64,000 bases of DNA from Rathayibacter sp. VKM Ac-2856 (GTDB lineage: Bacteria; Actinomycetota; Actinomycetes; Actinomycetales; Microbacteriaceae). The notes under the pieces are model-generated. The model was not told where the DNA came from and did not search any database. It worked only from the letters and a program-made list of their open reading frames with translations. Every line of letters starts with the position of its first letter. Within the stretch, counting starts at the first letter, position 1. The translations under genes were made by a program, and so were the position numbers. The DNA lies in NCBI RefSeq assembly GCF_013205055.1, contig NZ_JABMLF010000006.1, forward strand, positions 248,001 to 312,000. The letters are read 5' to 3'. Positions 49,701 through 59,593 of the stretch are shown one piece after another.

Positions 49701-51794
49701 TCAGGACGCCGCGAGCGACTCCTTGGCGGCGGCGACTGCCGCCTCGGTGGTGATCCCGAACTCGCGGAACAGGGTCTTGTAGTCGGCGGAGGCGCCGAAG
49801 TGCTCGATGGAGACCGAGCGGCCGGCGTCGCCGACGTACTTCTGCCAGCCGAGGCTGAGGCCGGCCTCGATCGAGACGCGCGCCTTCACGGCGGACGGCA
49901 GCACCTTCTCGCGGTACTCGGCGTCCTGCTCCTCGAACCACTCGAGCGACGGGGCCGAGACGACGCGGACGTTGACGCCCTCGCCCTTCAGCTGCTCGCG
50001 CGCCTCCACGGCGATCTGGACCTCGGAGCCGGTGGCGATGAGGATCACGTCGGGGGTGCCGTTCGGCGCCTCGGCGAGGATGTACGCACCGCGGGCGACG
50101 TTCGACGCGTGGGCGAAGGTCTCGCCGGAGGCGTCGCCCTCTCCGCGCTCGAAGACGGGGATGTTCTGGCGGGTCAGCGCGAGGCCGGCCGGGCCCTCGC
50201 GGCGCTCCAGGATCGTCTTCCAGGCGTAGGCGACCTCGTTCGCGTCGCCGGGGCGGACGATGTCCAGACCCGGGATCGCGCGGAGGGCCGCCAGCTGCTC
50301 GACCGGCTGGTGCGTCGGGCCGTCCTCGCCGAGGGCCACGGAGTCGTGGGTCCAGACGTAGATGGCCGGCGCCTTCATGAGCGCGGCGAGACGGACCGCC
50401 GGGCGCATGTAGTCGGAGAAGATCAGGAAGGTGCCGCCGAAGGGGCGGGTGTTGCCGTGCAGGACGATGCCGTTGAGGATCGCGCCCATGGCGTGCTCGC
50501 GGATGCCGAAGTGCAGCACACGGCCGCCCTTCCTGCCGGTCCACTCGTGCGTCGAGAACTCGCTCGGCACGAAGGAGCCGGCGCCCTCGATGGTCGTGTT
50601 GTTCGACTCGGCGAGGTCGGCGGAGCCGCCCCAGAGCTCGGGGACGACGCCGGCGAGGGCGTTGATCACCTTGCCGGACGCGGCGCGGGTGGACACCTCC
50701 TTGCCGGGCTCGAAGACCGGCAGGGCCTCCTGGACGCCCTCGGGCAGGTCGCCGCTCAGGACGCGGTCGAGGAGGACCTTCTTCTCGGGGTTCGCGGTCG
50801 CCCACGCCTCGAGCTTCTCGTTCCACTCGGCGTGCTGCGCCTGGCCGCGCTCGACGGCCTTGCGGGTGTGCTCGATGACCTCGTCGGCGACGTCGAAGGT
50901 CTTCTCGGGGTCGAAGCCGAGCACCTCCTTGAGGCCGCGGAGCTCGTCGGCGCCGAGGGCGGAGCCGTGGATCTTGCCGGTGTTCTGCTTCTTCGGCGAG
51001 GGCCAGCCGATGATCGTGCGCAGGATGATGAGCGACGGCTTGTCGGTCTCGCCCTTCGCGGCCTCGATCGCGGCGTGGAGCTCGGCGACGTCCTCGTGGT
51101 ACTCGCCGGTCTTCTTCCAGTCGACGACCTGGACCTGCCAGTCGTAGGCCTCGTAGCGGGCCTTGACGTCCTCGGTGAAGGCGATGTTGGTGTCGTCCTC
51201 GATCGAGATCTGGTTGGAGTCGTAGATGACGACCAGGTTGCCGAGCTGCTGGTGGCCGGCGAGCGAGGAGGCCTCGCTGGTGACGCCCTCCTGCAGGTCG
51301 CCGTCGCCGGCGATGACGTAGACGAAGTGGTCGAACGGCGAGGTGCCCGCGGCGGCCTCGGGGTCGAACAGGTCGCGCTCGAAGCGCGCGGCGTAGGCGA
51401 AGCCGACGGCCGAGGCGAGGCCCTGGCCGAGCGGGCCGGTGGTGATCTCGACGCCGTCGGTGTGGCCGTACTCGGGGTGGCCGGGGGTCTTCGACCCCCA
51501 GGTGCGCAGCGCCTTGAGGTCGTCGAGCTCGAGGCCGTAGCCGCCCAGGTAGAACTGGACGTACTGCGTCAGCGAGGAGTGCCCGACGGACAGGATGAAC
51601 CGGTCGCGGCCGATCCAGGTGGCGTCCGACGGATCGCGGCGCATGACCTTCTGGAACAGGAGGTACGCGGCCGGCGCGAGGCTCATGGCGGTTCCGGGGT
51701 GGCCGTTGCCGACCTTCTCGACCGCGTCCGCGGCGAGAACCCTCGCCGTGTCGACTGCCTTCTCGTCAATGGAATCCCATTGCAGTTCTGACAC
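49701..51794 (-). CDS. tkt: Transketolase
   Basis: 697 residues; thiamine-diphosphate enzyme transferring two-carbon units. [19 protein letters not shown], the TPP-binding [32 protein letters not shown], the pyrimidine domain [25 protein letters not shown] and [23 protein letters not shown] are intact. GTG at 51794 is chosen; AAGGG lies about 12 bases before it. It is the first gene of the operon, divergent from ctaB. Confidence 0.96.
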   Translation of the reverse strand: MSELQWDSIDEKAVDTARVLAADAVEKVGNGHPGTAMSLAPAAYLLFQKVMRRDPSDATWIGRDRFILSVGHSSLTQYVQFYLGGYGLELDDLKALRTWGSKTPGHPEYGHTDGVEITTGPLGQGLASAVGFAYAARFERDLFDPEAAAGTSPFDHFVYVIAGDGDLQEGVTSEASSLAGHQQLGNLVVIYDSNQISIEDDTNIAFTEDVKARYEAYDWQVQVVDWKKTGEYHEDVAELHAAIEAAKGETDKPSLIILRTIIGWPSPKKQNTGKIHGSALGADELRGLKEVLGFDPEKTFDVADEVIEHTRKAVERGQAQHAEWNEKLEAWATANPEKKVLLDRVLSGDLPEGVQEALPVFEPGKEVSTRAASGKVINALAGVVPELWGGSADLAESNNTTIEGAGSFVPSEFSTHEWTGRKGGRVLHFGIREHAMGAILNGIVLHGNTRPFGGTFLIFSDYMRPAVRLAALMKAPAIYVWTHDSVALGEDGPTHQPVEQLAALRAIPGLDIVRPGDANEVAYAWKTILERREGPAGLALTRQNIPVFERGEGDASGETFAHASNVARGAYILAEAPNGTPDVILIATGSEVQIAVEAREQLKGEGVNVRVVSAPSLEWFEEQDAEYREKVLPSAVKARVSIEAGLSLGWQKYVGDAGRSVSIEHFGASADYKTLFREFGITTEAAVAAAKESLAAS

Positions 51795-51971
51795 TAGGTA
51801 CTGACCCTTCTCGAGACGTGGGGCAGACGGGGACCGTCCGCCCTCTCGCATGGTGGAGCGCGCCGCATGACGACTTCGACACGATGCTTCCGACACGCCC
51901 CGTTCGGCCTCGCGCGACTGATCAGTCGGACGGACTCGGGTGCGGGCCGGGCGCTCTGGCGAGCAGTTCCG

Positions 51972-51977
51972 AGTATA
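51972..51977 (-). promoter_or_regulatory. -10 box of the tkt operon
   Basis: TATACT on the minus strand, giving a leader of about 170 bases before tkt. Confidence 0.45.
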
Positions 51978-52077
51978 CGGAGGGGGGTGCGCCGGGGATC
52001 GGGGGTTGCGGCATCGCATATGTCGGCGATCGATTGGACAAGCGTGCACTCCGAGCCGGCCCCCATCCGGCGCGCAT

Positions 52078-52083
52078 TACACT
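52078..52083 (+). promoter_or_regulatory. -10 box of ctaB-ctaA
   Basis: TACACT, with a leader of about 25 bases and AGAGGAGC as the ribosome-binding site. Confidence 0.55.
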
Positions 52084-52113
52084 CGTTCGGGATCATCGAT
52101 CGTTAGAGGAGCA

Positions 52114-53046
52114 ATGGACGTAGTCGCAGAGACCACCGCGATCGAGCGGGGAGGGCCCGTCCGGTCGCCCCTGTCGCGCAAGGTGAGGGCGTACGTCGCG
52201 CTGACGAAGCCGCGCGTGATCGAGCTGCTGCTCGTGGTCACCGCGCCCACGATGATCCTGGCGCAGGGCGGGATCCCGAACCTGCTGCTCGTCCTGAACG
52301 TGCTGATCGGCGGGGCGCTGAGCGCCGGGTCGGCCGGCGCGTTCAACTGCTACATCGACCGCGACATCGATCGCGTGATGAAGCGGACGCGGAACCGCCC
52401 GCTCGTGACGGGCGAGGTCTCCGACCGCGAGGCGCTGGTCTTCGCGACCACCATCGGCGTCCTGTCGATCGTCTGGCTCGGCCTGACGGCCAACTGGCTC
52501 GCCGCCTCGCTCTCGCTCGCGGCGATCCTCATCTACGTGCTCTTCTACACGCTGTTCCTCAAGCGCCGCACCCCGCAGAACATCGTCTGGGGCGGGATCG
52601 CCGGCTGCATGCCCGTGCTGATCGGCTGGGCCGCGGTCACGAACTCGCTCGACTGGGCGCCGATCATCCTCTTCACGGTGATCTTCCTCTGGACCCCGCC
52701 GCACTACTGGCCGCTGTCGATGAAGTATCGCGAGGACTACCGCGCCGCGGGCGTGCCGATGCTCGCCGTCGTGCGCGGCCGCACCATCGTCGGGCTCCAG
52801 GTCATCCTGTACGCCTGGGCGACCGTCGCCTGCTCGCTGCTGCTCATCCCGGTCGCCGGAATGGGTGTGCTGTACACGGTCGTGGCGCTCGGCAGCGGCA
52901 TCTGGTTCATCGCCGAGACGCACCGCCTCTACAGCCTCGCGATCCGTCACGAGCACGTCTCGCCGATGCGCGTCTTCCACGGCTCGATCGGATACCTCAC
53001 GCTGGTCTTCCTCGCCGTCGGCATCGACCCCCTGCTGCCGTTCTGA
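52114..53046 (+). CDS. ctaB: Protohaem IX farnesyltransferase (haem O synthase)
   Basis: 310 residues, about nine membrane spans; adds a farnesyl group to haem b. Characteristic loops are [20 protein letters not shown] (Asp-rich prenyl-diphosphate site) and [17 protein letters not shown], then [17 protein letters not shown]. The ATG has a clear AGAGGAG upstream; the longer frame from 51940 crosses the promoter. It is directly coupled to ctaA (1-base overlap). The product feeds cytochrome aa3 oxidase, together with Surf1 at 62 kb. Confidence 0.95.
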   Translation: MDVVAETTAIERGGPVRSPLSRKVRAYVALTKPRVIELLLVVTAPTMILAQGGIPNLLLVLNVLIGGALSAGSAGAFNCYIDRDIDRVMKRTRNRPLVTGEVSDREALVFATTIGVLSIVWLGLTANWLAASLSLAAILIYVLFYTLFLKRRTPQNIVWGGIAGCMPVLIGWAAVTNSLDWAPIILFTVIFLWTPPHYWPLSMKYREDYRAAGVPMLAVVRGRTIVGLQVILYAWATVACSLLLIPVAGMGVLYTVVALGSGIWFIAETHRLYSLAIRHEHVSPMRVFHGSIGYLTLVFLAVGIDPLLPF

Positions 53047-54005
53047 TGGTGACCCCCTTCTCGCTCCTGGCCGAGCGCGTCACGCTGAGCCCCCGCGCAC
53101 TCCGCTGGGGCACGACGGCCGCCCTGGTCGCGAGCATCCTGATCATCTTCTTCGGCGGCGTCGTGCGACTGACGGGCTCGGGACTCGGCTGCCCGACCTG
53201 GCCCGCCTGCGACGCCGGGTCGCTCACCTCCACCCCCGAGCTCGGGATCCACGGGTTCATCGAGTTCACCAACCGCGCGTTCACGGGCGTCCTGATCGTC
53301 GCCGTCGGCTGGGCCATCACCGCGGCGCGGCTGCAGAAGCCGCGCGACCGCACGATGACCCGGCTCGCCTGGTCGCAGTTCTGGCTCGTCGTGGCGAACG
53401 CCCTGGCCGGCGGTGCCACCGTGCACTCGGGGCTGAACCCCTACATCGTGGCCGGGCACTTCATGCTGGCCATCGCGCTGCTGACCACCACCGCGCTCAC
53501 CTGGCACCGCGCTCACCGCTCGCAGTCCGTCGCGTTCGAGCCCGACGCCCTCACCCGCGGCGTGAGCATCGCGCTCGTCGCGGTGACCCTGCTCGTCATC
53601 GCGGTCGGCACCCTCGTCACCGGCACCGGCCCGCACGCGGGCGACTCGGCCGAGGTCCCGCGGATGCGGTTCCACTGGGAGAGCGTCACGATCGTGCACG
53701 GCGTCCTCGGAACGGCCACCCTGGTGCTCGGCGCCGCCCTCCTCGTGCTGCTCGCCCGCGCGCCCGGCTCCGAGCTGGCGCGCCGCCGCGTCGTCGCCTT
53801 CCTCGTCGTCGTGGGGCTGCAGGCGCTCGTGGGCGTCGCCCAGTCGCTCCTCGCCCTGCCCGAGGCCCTGGTGGCCGTCCACCTGATCGGCTCCGCCTTC
53901 GTCTGGGTCGGCGCCGTGCGCGTGCTGCTCGACGTGAACCCGCGGCTCTTCACGGTCCGCGCTCAGCGCCGGCAGCCGGTCGAGGAGCTGGCCCCCGCGC
54001 TCTGA
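53046..54005 (+). CDS. ctaA: Haem A synthase (COX15/CtaA)
   Basis: 319 residues, eight predicted membrane spans; converts haem O to haem A. GGVVRLTGSGLGCPTWPAC with its Cys pair, HGFIEFTNRAFTG, ATVHSGLNPYIVAGHF, VTGTGPHAGDS and a late VAVHLIGSAFVW carry the conserved haem-ligand histidines. The ATG overlaps the last base of the ctaB stop, so the two are translated together. A small minus-strand frame overlaps its last 43 bases. Confidence 0.93.
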   Translation: MVTPFSLLAERVTLSPRALRWGTTAALVASILIIFFGGVVRLTGSGLGCPTWPACDAGSLTSTPELGIHGFIEFTNRAFTGVLIVAVGWAITAARLQKPRDRTMTRLAWSQFWLVVANALAGGATVHSGLNPYIVAGHFMLAIALLTTTALTWHRAHRSQSVAFEPDALTRGVSIALVAVTLLVIAVGTLVTGTGPHAGDSAEVPRMRFHWESVTIVHGVLGTATLVLGAALLVLLARAPGSELARRRVVAFLVVVGLQALVGVAQSLLALPEALVAVHLIGSAFVWVGAVRVLLDVNPRLFTVRAQRRQPVEELAPAL

Positions 54006-54217
54006 GGCCGCCCCCGGTCTGCCCGGGCGCCGTCGTCGGCCGAGCGCAGGTGCCTCCGCAGTCGGACGAGTGCGAGCGGCAGCGCGCGCACCGGCAGCTC
54101 CCGTGCGAGTGCCGTGCCGAGCGGCTCGAGGACGGCCGCGGCGCTCGGGTCGAGCCCGGCGCGGGCGAGGGCGAGGAGGAGGTGGGGGAGGAGTGGGATC
54201 CTGTCGTGGTTCGTCAT
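53963..54217 (-). CDS. Possible small hypothetical protein
   Basis: 84 residues, not recognised. Rich in Leu, Ala and Arg (HLLLALARAGLDPSAAAVLE, LARELPVRALPLALVRLRRHL), with the look of a helical protein. GGAG lies about 8 bases before the ATG. It overlaps the 3' end of ctaA on the other strand, and no promoter is clear, so it may be chance. Confidence 0.3.
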   Translation of the reverse strand: MTNHDRIPLLPHLLLALARAGLDPSAAAVLEPLGTALARELPVRALPLALVRLRRHLRSADDGARADRGRPQSAGASSSTGCRR

Positions 54218-54568
54218 GCGCTCACTCCACCACGGACCACCGACACGGGTGTGGTCACGCCGGTCTGGCGTCGTGCGGTCCACTGCCCGGGCGACACCCA
54301 GGTGCAGAGGTTCCACTGGGAGCACGGCGTCCGTAGAATGAGTAGTTGGTTCAGGTTCGGCGTCACCGGCGTCGACCGCCCCCGAGGCGGAGCCCGGACC
54401 GACGGCCCGATGGAGCGCCACCGCAAGCCTCAGGACTTCCCGGGACGCACCGCTCCGCTCCGACCATCGACATCGATGGCGCGACCGGCCCGATGCGCTC
54501 CTCGGATCCCCCTCGGGGAATGACTCCGGAACCCGACCGGTTACCAGTGGGTAGGAAACGAGGTACTT
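54218..54568. other. Leader and promoter region of the suf operon
   Basis: About 350 bases without a convincing gene. A SufR-type regulator gene, often found just before sufB in actinobacteria, is not present here. Confidence 0.55.
54334..54339 (+). promoter_or_regulatory. Possible -10 box of the suf operon
   Basis: TAGAAT, with TTCCAC 17 bases upstream as a poor -35. It implies a leader of about 225 bases. Confidence 0.4.
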
Positions 54569-55987
54569 ATGTCAGACATCCTGATCGACCGCCCCGAGCT
54601 CGAGAGCCTGGGCGTCTACGAGTTCGGCTGGTCCGACTCGGACTCCGCCGGTGCGTCCGCGCGCCGGGGGATCTCGCCCGAGGTCGTCTCCGACATCTCC
54701 GCGCTCAAGAGCGAGCCCGCCTGGATGCGCGAGCGGCGCCTGAAGGCCCTGGCCCTCTTCGAGCGCAAGCCGATGCCCACCTGGGGCGCCGACCTGTCGG
54801 ACATCGACTTCGACAACATCAAGTACTTCGTGCGGTCCACCGAGAAGCAGGCGCAGACCTGGGACGACCTCCCGGACGACATCAAGAACACGTACGAGAA
54901 GCTCGGCATCCCCGAGGCGGAGCGCCAGCGCCTCGTCGGCGGCGTCGCCGCGCAGTACGAGTCCGAGGTCGTCTACCACCAGATCCGCGAGGACCTGGAG
55001 GAGCAGGGCGTCATCTTCATGGACACCGACACCGCGCTGCGCGAGCACCCCGAGATCTTCGAGGAGTACTTCGGCACCGTCATCCCGGCCGGCGACAACA
55101 AGTTCGCCGCGCTGAACACGGCGGTCTGGTCGGGCGGCTCGTTCGTCTACGTCCCCAAGGGCGTTCACGTCGACATCCCGCTGCAGGCCTACTTCCGGAT
55201 CAACACCGAGAACATGGGCCAGTTCGAGCGGACGCTGATCATCGCGGACGAGGGCAGCTACGTCCACTACATCGAGGGCTGCACCGCGCCGATCTACAAG
55301 TCGGACTCGCTGCACTCGGCGGTCGTCGAGATCATCGTGAAGAAGAACGCCCGCGTGCGCTACACGACGATCCAGAACTGGTCGAACAACGTCTACAACC
55401 TCGTCACCAAGCGCGCGATCGCGCACGAGGGCGCGACGATGGAGTGGATCGACGGCAACATCGGCTCCAAGGTCACCATGAAGTACCCGTCGATCTTCCT
55501 GGTCGGCGAGCACGCCAAGGGCGAGACCCTCTCCGTCGCGTTCGCGGGCCCCGGCCAGCACCAGGACGCCGGCGCGAAGATGATCCACATGGCGCCGTAC
55601 ACGCAGTCGTCGATCGTCTCCAAGTCGATCGCGCGCGGCGGTGGACGGGCCGGCTACCGCGGCGAGGTCCGGGTGGACGCGAACGCGCACCACTCGGCGA
55701 ACACGGTGCGCTGCGACGCGCTCCTGGTCGACACGATCTCGCGCTCGGACACCTACCCCGCCATCGACATCCGGGTGGACGACGTCCAGCTGGGCCACGA
55801 GGCCACGGTCTCGAAGGTCAGCGAGGAGCAGCTCTTCTACCTGATGTCCCGCGGCATGCCCGAGGACGAGGCGATGGCGATGATCGTCCGCGGCTTCATC
55901 GAGCCGATCGCGCGCGAGCTGCCCATGGAGTACGCCCTCGAGCTGAACAAGCTCATCGAGATGGGGATGGAGGGCAGCGTCGGCTGA
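54569..55987 (+). CDS. sufB: Fe-S cluster assembly protein SufB
   Basis: 472 residues; scaffold subunit of the SufBCD complex. Typical segments are [58 protein letters not shown] (conserved Cys), [27 protein letters not shown] and, near the C-terminus, [18 protein letters not shown]. No intein is present, unlike mycobacterial SufB. ATG with CGAGG upstream. First gene of sufB-sufD-Rieske-sufC-sufT. Confidence 0.96.
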   Translation: MSDILIDRPELESLGVYEFGWSDSDSAGASARRGISPEVVSDISALKSEPAWMRERRLKALALFERKPMPTWGADLSDIDFDNIKYFVRSTEKQAQTWDDLPDDIKNTYEKLGIPEAERQRLVGGVAAQYESEVVYHQIREDLEEQGVIFMDTDTALREHPEIFEEYFGTVIPAGDNKFAALNTAVWSGGSFVYVPKGVHVDIPLQAYFRINTENMGQFERTLIIADEGSYVHYIEGCTAPIYKSDSLHSAVVEIIVKKNARVRYTTIQNWSNNVYNLVTKRAIAHEGATMEWIDGNIGSKVTMKYPSIFLVGEHAKGETLSVAFAGPGQHQDAGAKMIHMAPYTQSSIVSKSIARGGGRAGYRGEVRVDANAHHSANTVRCDALLVDTISRSDTYPAIDIRVDDVQLGHEATVSKVSEEQLFYLMSRGMPEDEAMAMIVRGFIEPIARELPMEYALELNKLIEMGMEGSVG

Positions 55988-56057
55988 CGCTCGCCCCTCC
56001 GTACCCGAGGCCGCCCGCGACGGGCGGCCAGCACCCCCTGAAAGGAACCACCGCCTG

Positions 56058-57296
56058 ATGACGGTCCCCACGAGCGCCCCGACGTCCTCTGCGATCGACG
56101 GCGCGGACGCCGCCGCGCGCCTGGGCATCTCCGCGCACTCCGACGGGGCGTTCACGCCCGTGCAAACCCGCTCCGAGCGCTTCGCGTCCACCGACGTCGA
56201 CGCGTTCGAGACGGTCACCGGTCGCGAGATCGCCTGGAAGCTCACCCCGGTCGCCCGCCTCGGCGACCTGATCGACGGCCCGCTCGACGGCTCGGCCGCT
56301 CCGCTGGAGTCGGCGGCCGTCGAGGGCGTCGAGGTCTCGTGGGTCGGCCGCGACGACGGGCGGATCGGCACCGCCGGCCTCCCCGAGGACCGCGCCGCCG
56401 CCAACGCCTGGTCGCAGTTCGAGCAGGCCCTGGCCGTCCGGGTCACCGGCGAGGACGAGAAGGTCGCGACGCTCGTGCGCACCGGTCTCGGCTCCGCGCC
56501 GCGGGCCGCGCACACGATCATCGAGGCCGCGCCGTACGCGCGCGGCGTCGTCGTGCTGCAGAACGAGGGCGAGGCGACCCTCGCCGAGAACGTGGAGATC
56601 CTCGCGGGCGAGGGCGCGCAGCTGACGATCGTCACGCTGCAGGAGTGGGCCGACGACGCCCGCCACCTGGCGAACCACTTCATCCGGGTCGGCCGCGACG
56701 CGAAGGTGAAGCACATCGTCGTCACCCTCGGCGGCTCGATCGTCCGGGTCAACCCGTCGGCGCACCTCGTCGAGCGCGGGGCCGACGGCGAGTTGCTGGG
56801 CCTCTACTTCGCCGACGGCGGCCAGCACCTCGAGCAGCAGGTCTACGTCGACCACGACGCCCCCGACACCCGCAGCCGCGTCACCTATAAGGGCGCGCTG
56901 CAGGGCCAGGGCGCGCGGACCGTCTGGATCGGCGACGTGCTGATCCGCAACAGCGCGACCGGCACCGACAGCTACGAGCAGAACCGCAACCTCGTCCTCT
57001 CGGACGGCACGCGGGCCGACTCGATCCCGAACCTCGAGATCGAGACCGGCGACATCGCCGGAGCGGGCCACGCCTCGGCGACCGGCCGCTTCGACGACGA
57101 GCAGCTCTTCTACCTGCAGTCGCGCGGCATCCGCGAGGACGAGGCGCGCCGCCTGGTCGTGCGCGGCTTCCTCAGCGAGATCGTGCAGCAGATCGGCGTG
57201 ACCGAGCTCGAGGACCGCCTCCAGCTCGCGATCGAGGCCGAGCTGGCCGGCAGCGCCGGGCAGACCGGCTCGCGCACCCCGGAGGTGTCCGCGTGA
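56058..57296 (+). CDS. sufD: Fe-S cluster assembly protein SufD
   Basis: 412 residues; partner of SufB with the same beta-helix core. VVVLQNEGEATLAENVEI, VGRDAKVKHIVVTLGGSIVRVN, YFADGGQHLEQQVYVDHDAP, YKGALQGQGARTVWIGDVLIR and DDEQLFYLQSRGIREDEARRLVVRGF (SufB/D C-terminal signature) are clear. AAAGGAACC precedes the ATG. The last 4 bases overlap the Rieske gene (GTGA). Confidence 0.95.
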   Translation: MTVPTSAPTSSAIDGADAAARLGISAHSDGAFTPVQTRSERFASTDVDAFETVTGREIAWKLTPVARLGDLIDGPLDGSAAPLESAAVEGVEVSWVGRDDGRIGTAGLPEDRAAANAWSQFEQALAVRVTGEDEKVATLVRTGLGSAPRAAHTIIEAAPYARGVVVLQNEGEATLAENVEILAGEGAQLTIVTLQEWADDARHLANHFIRVGRDAKVKHIVVTLGGSIVRVNPSAHLVERGADGELLGLYFADGGQHLEQQVYVDHDAPDTRSRVTYKGALQGQGARTVWIGDVLIRNSATGTDSYEQNRNLVLSDGTRADSIPNLEIETGDIAGAGHASATGRFDDEQLFYLQSRGIREDEARRLVVRGFLSEIVQQIGVTELEDRLQLAIEAELAGSAGQTGSRTPEVSA

Positions 57297-57622
57297 GCGA
57301 CGCCGCCCGGATCTGCGCCGCCTCGGAGCTGATCCCCAACCAGGCCGTGCGCTACGTCGTCGACGGCATCGCCATCGCGATCGTCCAGGACACCGCGGGT
57401 GAGATCCACGCCATCGGCGACACCTGCACCCACGGCGAGGTCTCCCTCGCCGAGGGCTTCGTCGAGGACGACACGCTCGAGTGCTGGGCCCACGGCTCGG
57501 CGTTCTCGCTGCGCACCGGCACCCCCCTGAACCTGCCGGCCTTCGAGCCGGTTCCCGTCTTCGTCGTCGAGGTCATCGACGGCGACGTCTACATCGATCC
57601 GACCGTCACGAAGGAAGTCTGA
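57293..57622 (+). CDS. Rieske [2Fe-2S] ferredoxin-like protein
   Basis: 109 residues, a small soluble Rieske protein of the type found as dioxygenase ferredoxin. The cluster ligands are Cys45 and His47 (TCTHG) and Cys64 and His67 (ECWAHGS), with spacing CxH-16-CxxH. It has no membrane anchor. It is coupled by overlap to sufD and lies directly before sufC. A member of this position is common in actinobacterial suf operons and may supply electrons or act as an early cluster acceptor; the role is not proven. Confidence 0.92.
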   Translation: MSDAARICAASELIPNQAVRYVVDGIAIAIVQDTAGEIHAIGDTCTHGEVSLAEGFVEDDTLECWAHGSAFSLRTGTPLNLPAFEPVPVFVVEVIDGDVYIDPTVTKEV

Positions 57623-58384
<762 letters not shown>

Positions 58385-58386
58385 TC

Positions 58387-58719
58387 ATGGCGGTCACCAC
58401 GCTCGACCCGAAGCTCTTCGACCAGGTCGAGGAGGCGCTCAAGGACGTCATGGACCCCGAGCTCGGCGTCAACGTCGTCGACCTCGGCCTGATCTACGAC
58501 CTCGGCTGGGACGACGAGAACGACGCGCTGGTCATCCACATGACGCTGACGTCGGCGGGCTGCCCGCTGACGGACGTGCTCGAGGAGCAGACCGCGGAGT
58601 CTCTCGACGGCGTCGTGGAGGCGTTCCGGATCAACTGGGTCTGGATGCCGCCGTGGGGCCCGGACCGGATCACCGAGGACGGCCGCGACATGATGCGCGC
58701 GCTCGGCTTCTCGATCTAG
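58387..58719 (+). CDS. sufT: Metal-sulfur cluster assembly factor SufT (DUF59/MIP18)
   Basis: 110 residues of the DUF59/PaaD-like family. VMDPELGVNVVDLGLIYDL is the family signature (DPE and DLGL), and the reactive Cys lies in LTSAGCPLTDVLEEQ. It helps mature or carry Fe-S clusters. It ends the operon. The genes sufS and sufU, usually between sufC and sufT, are missing here. A 15-base tandem repeat and a strong terminator follow. Confidence 0.93.
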   Translation: MAVTTLDPKLFDQVEEALKDVMDPELGVNVVDLGLIYDLGWDDENDALVIHMTLTSAGCPLTDVLEEQTAESLDGVVEAFRINWVWMPPWGPDRITEDGRDMMRALGFSI

Positions 58720-58720
58720 T

Positions 58721-58765
58721 CCGCAGAACAGCGAACCGCAGGACAGCGAACCGCAGAACAGCGAA
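58721..58765. repeat. Three tandem 15-base units
   Basis: CCGCAGAACAGCGAA, CCGCAGGACAGCGAA and CCGCAGAACAGCGAA stand head to tail between the sufT stop and the terminator. The last CGAA is also the start of the terminator stem. Confidence 0.9.
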
Positions 58766-58796
58766 GGGCCCGGAGGATCATCCTCCGGGCCCTTCG
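58762..58796. terminator. Bidirectional terminator between sufT and bioY
   Basis: A perfect 16-bp stem CGAAGGGCCCGGAGGA/TCCTCCGGGCCCTTCG with a 3-base loop, between two convergent genes. Confidence 0.85.
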
Positions 58797-58814
58797 TCGT
58801 GCGTGCGGTGCGGG

Positions 58815-59420
58815 TCAGCCCTTGCGGCGGCCGAGCAGCGCCCAGGTGGTGGGCAGCAGCGCGGCGGCGAGCAGGATCTTGAGGGTGTCGCCGACGAGGA
58901 ACGGCACCAGGCCGCCGGTCAGCACCGAGCCGAGGTCGGCGGGGTAGCCGAGCGAGCCGAGCGCGGTGGCGAGCCAGGGGAGTCCGACGAGGTAGATCGT
59001 GGCGGTGCCGGCGAGGAAGGTCACGATCGTGCCGACGACGCGGCGGTCCCACTCGCGCTGCGCGAGCCAGCCGGTGACGATCGACGCGAGGACGAAGCCG
59101 ACGATGTAGCCGCCGGTCGGGCCGGCCAGGACGGCCCAGCCGCTCGAGCCCTCGGTGAAGACGGGGGCGCCGAGGGCGCCGACGAGGGCGTAGACGCCCA
59201 TCGAGAGCGCGCCGCGGAGGGCGCCGAGCGTGGTGCCGACGAGCAGGACGGCGAAGGTCTGGCCCGTGATCGGGACCGGCCACATCGGAATGTACAGCTG
59301 CGCCATGCCGGCGGTGAACGCGGCGGCGGCGAGGACGAGCACCAGATCGGTGACGAGCGAGCGGGTGAGCAGCCGGTCCGCCAGGACCGGTCGCGACGGG
59401 GCGAGAGAGTAGCTGGACAT
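58815..59420 (-). CDS. bioY: Biotin transporter BioY (S component)
   Basis: 201 residues, about six membrane spans. It captures biotin, with ECF energising subunits (not nearby) or on its own. MAQLYIPMWPVPITGQTFAVLL is the conserved biotin-binding region, and TLGALRGALSMGVYALVGALGAPVF and GPTGGYIVGF are family segments. ATG start. Its -10 box overlaps the one of the divergent ABC-F gene. Nothing for biotin synthesis is adjacent. Confidence 0.92.
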   Translation of the reverse strand: MSSYSLAPSRPVLADRLLTRSLVTDLVLVLAAAAFTAGMAQLYIPMWPVPITGQTFAVLLVGTTLGALRGALSMGVYALVGALGAPVFTEGSSGWAVLAGPTGGYIVGFVLASIVTGWLAQREWDRRVVGTIVTFLAGTATIYLVGLPWLATALGSLGYPADLGSVLTGGLVPFLVGDTLKILLAAALLPTTWALLGRRKG

Positions 59421-59509
59421 GTCTGTTCTCCAAAGACCGTGTCGCCCGAGAGCGAGGAGCGAGCGCGTCCGCGGTGAGCGGACGTGGATCCGCCCCGCGG
59501 CTCAGGAAA

Positions 59510-59516
59510 TATACTA
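59510..59516. promoter_or_regulatory. Overlapping divergent -10 boxes, bioY and ABC-F
   Basis: TATACT (59510-59515, plus) and TAGTAT (59511-59516, minus) share five bases, so only one polymerase could use the site at a time. Confidence 0.5.
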
Positions 59517-59593
59517 GGGGGCTGCCGCGTCGCGGCCTCTTGCCCCACACCTCCCGAACCGAACGCCATTTCTTGGCGGGAACGGACAGCACA

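Larger units (their letters stand above)
51795..52113. other. Divergent promoter region tkt/ctaB
   Basis: 319 bases without a gene. It holds a -10 box for each direction and a GC-poor stretch near 51970-52040. Nothing else was recognised. Confidence 0.55.

Noticed and set aside
53963-54421. Longer 152-codon version of the minus-strand frame after ctaA
   Set aside because: The first 68 codons have random composition and no ribosome-binding site. Only the 84-codon form is kept, with low confidence.
54346-56058. 570-codon frame over sufB
   Set aside because: It is a shifted-frame shadow of sufB with Arg/Gly/Pro-rich composition.
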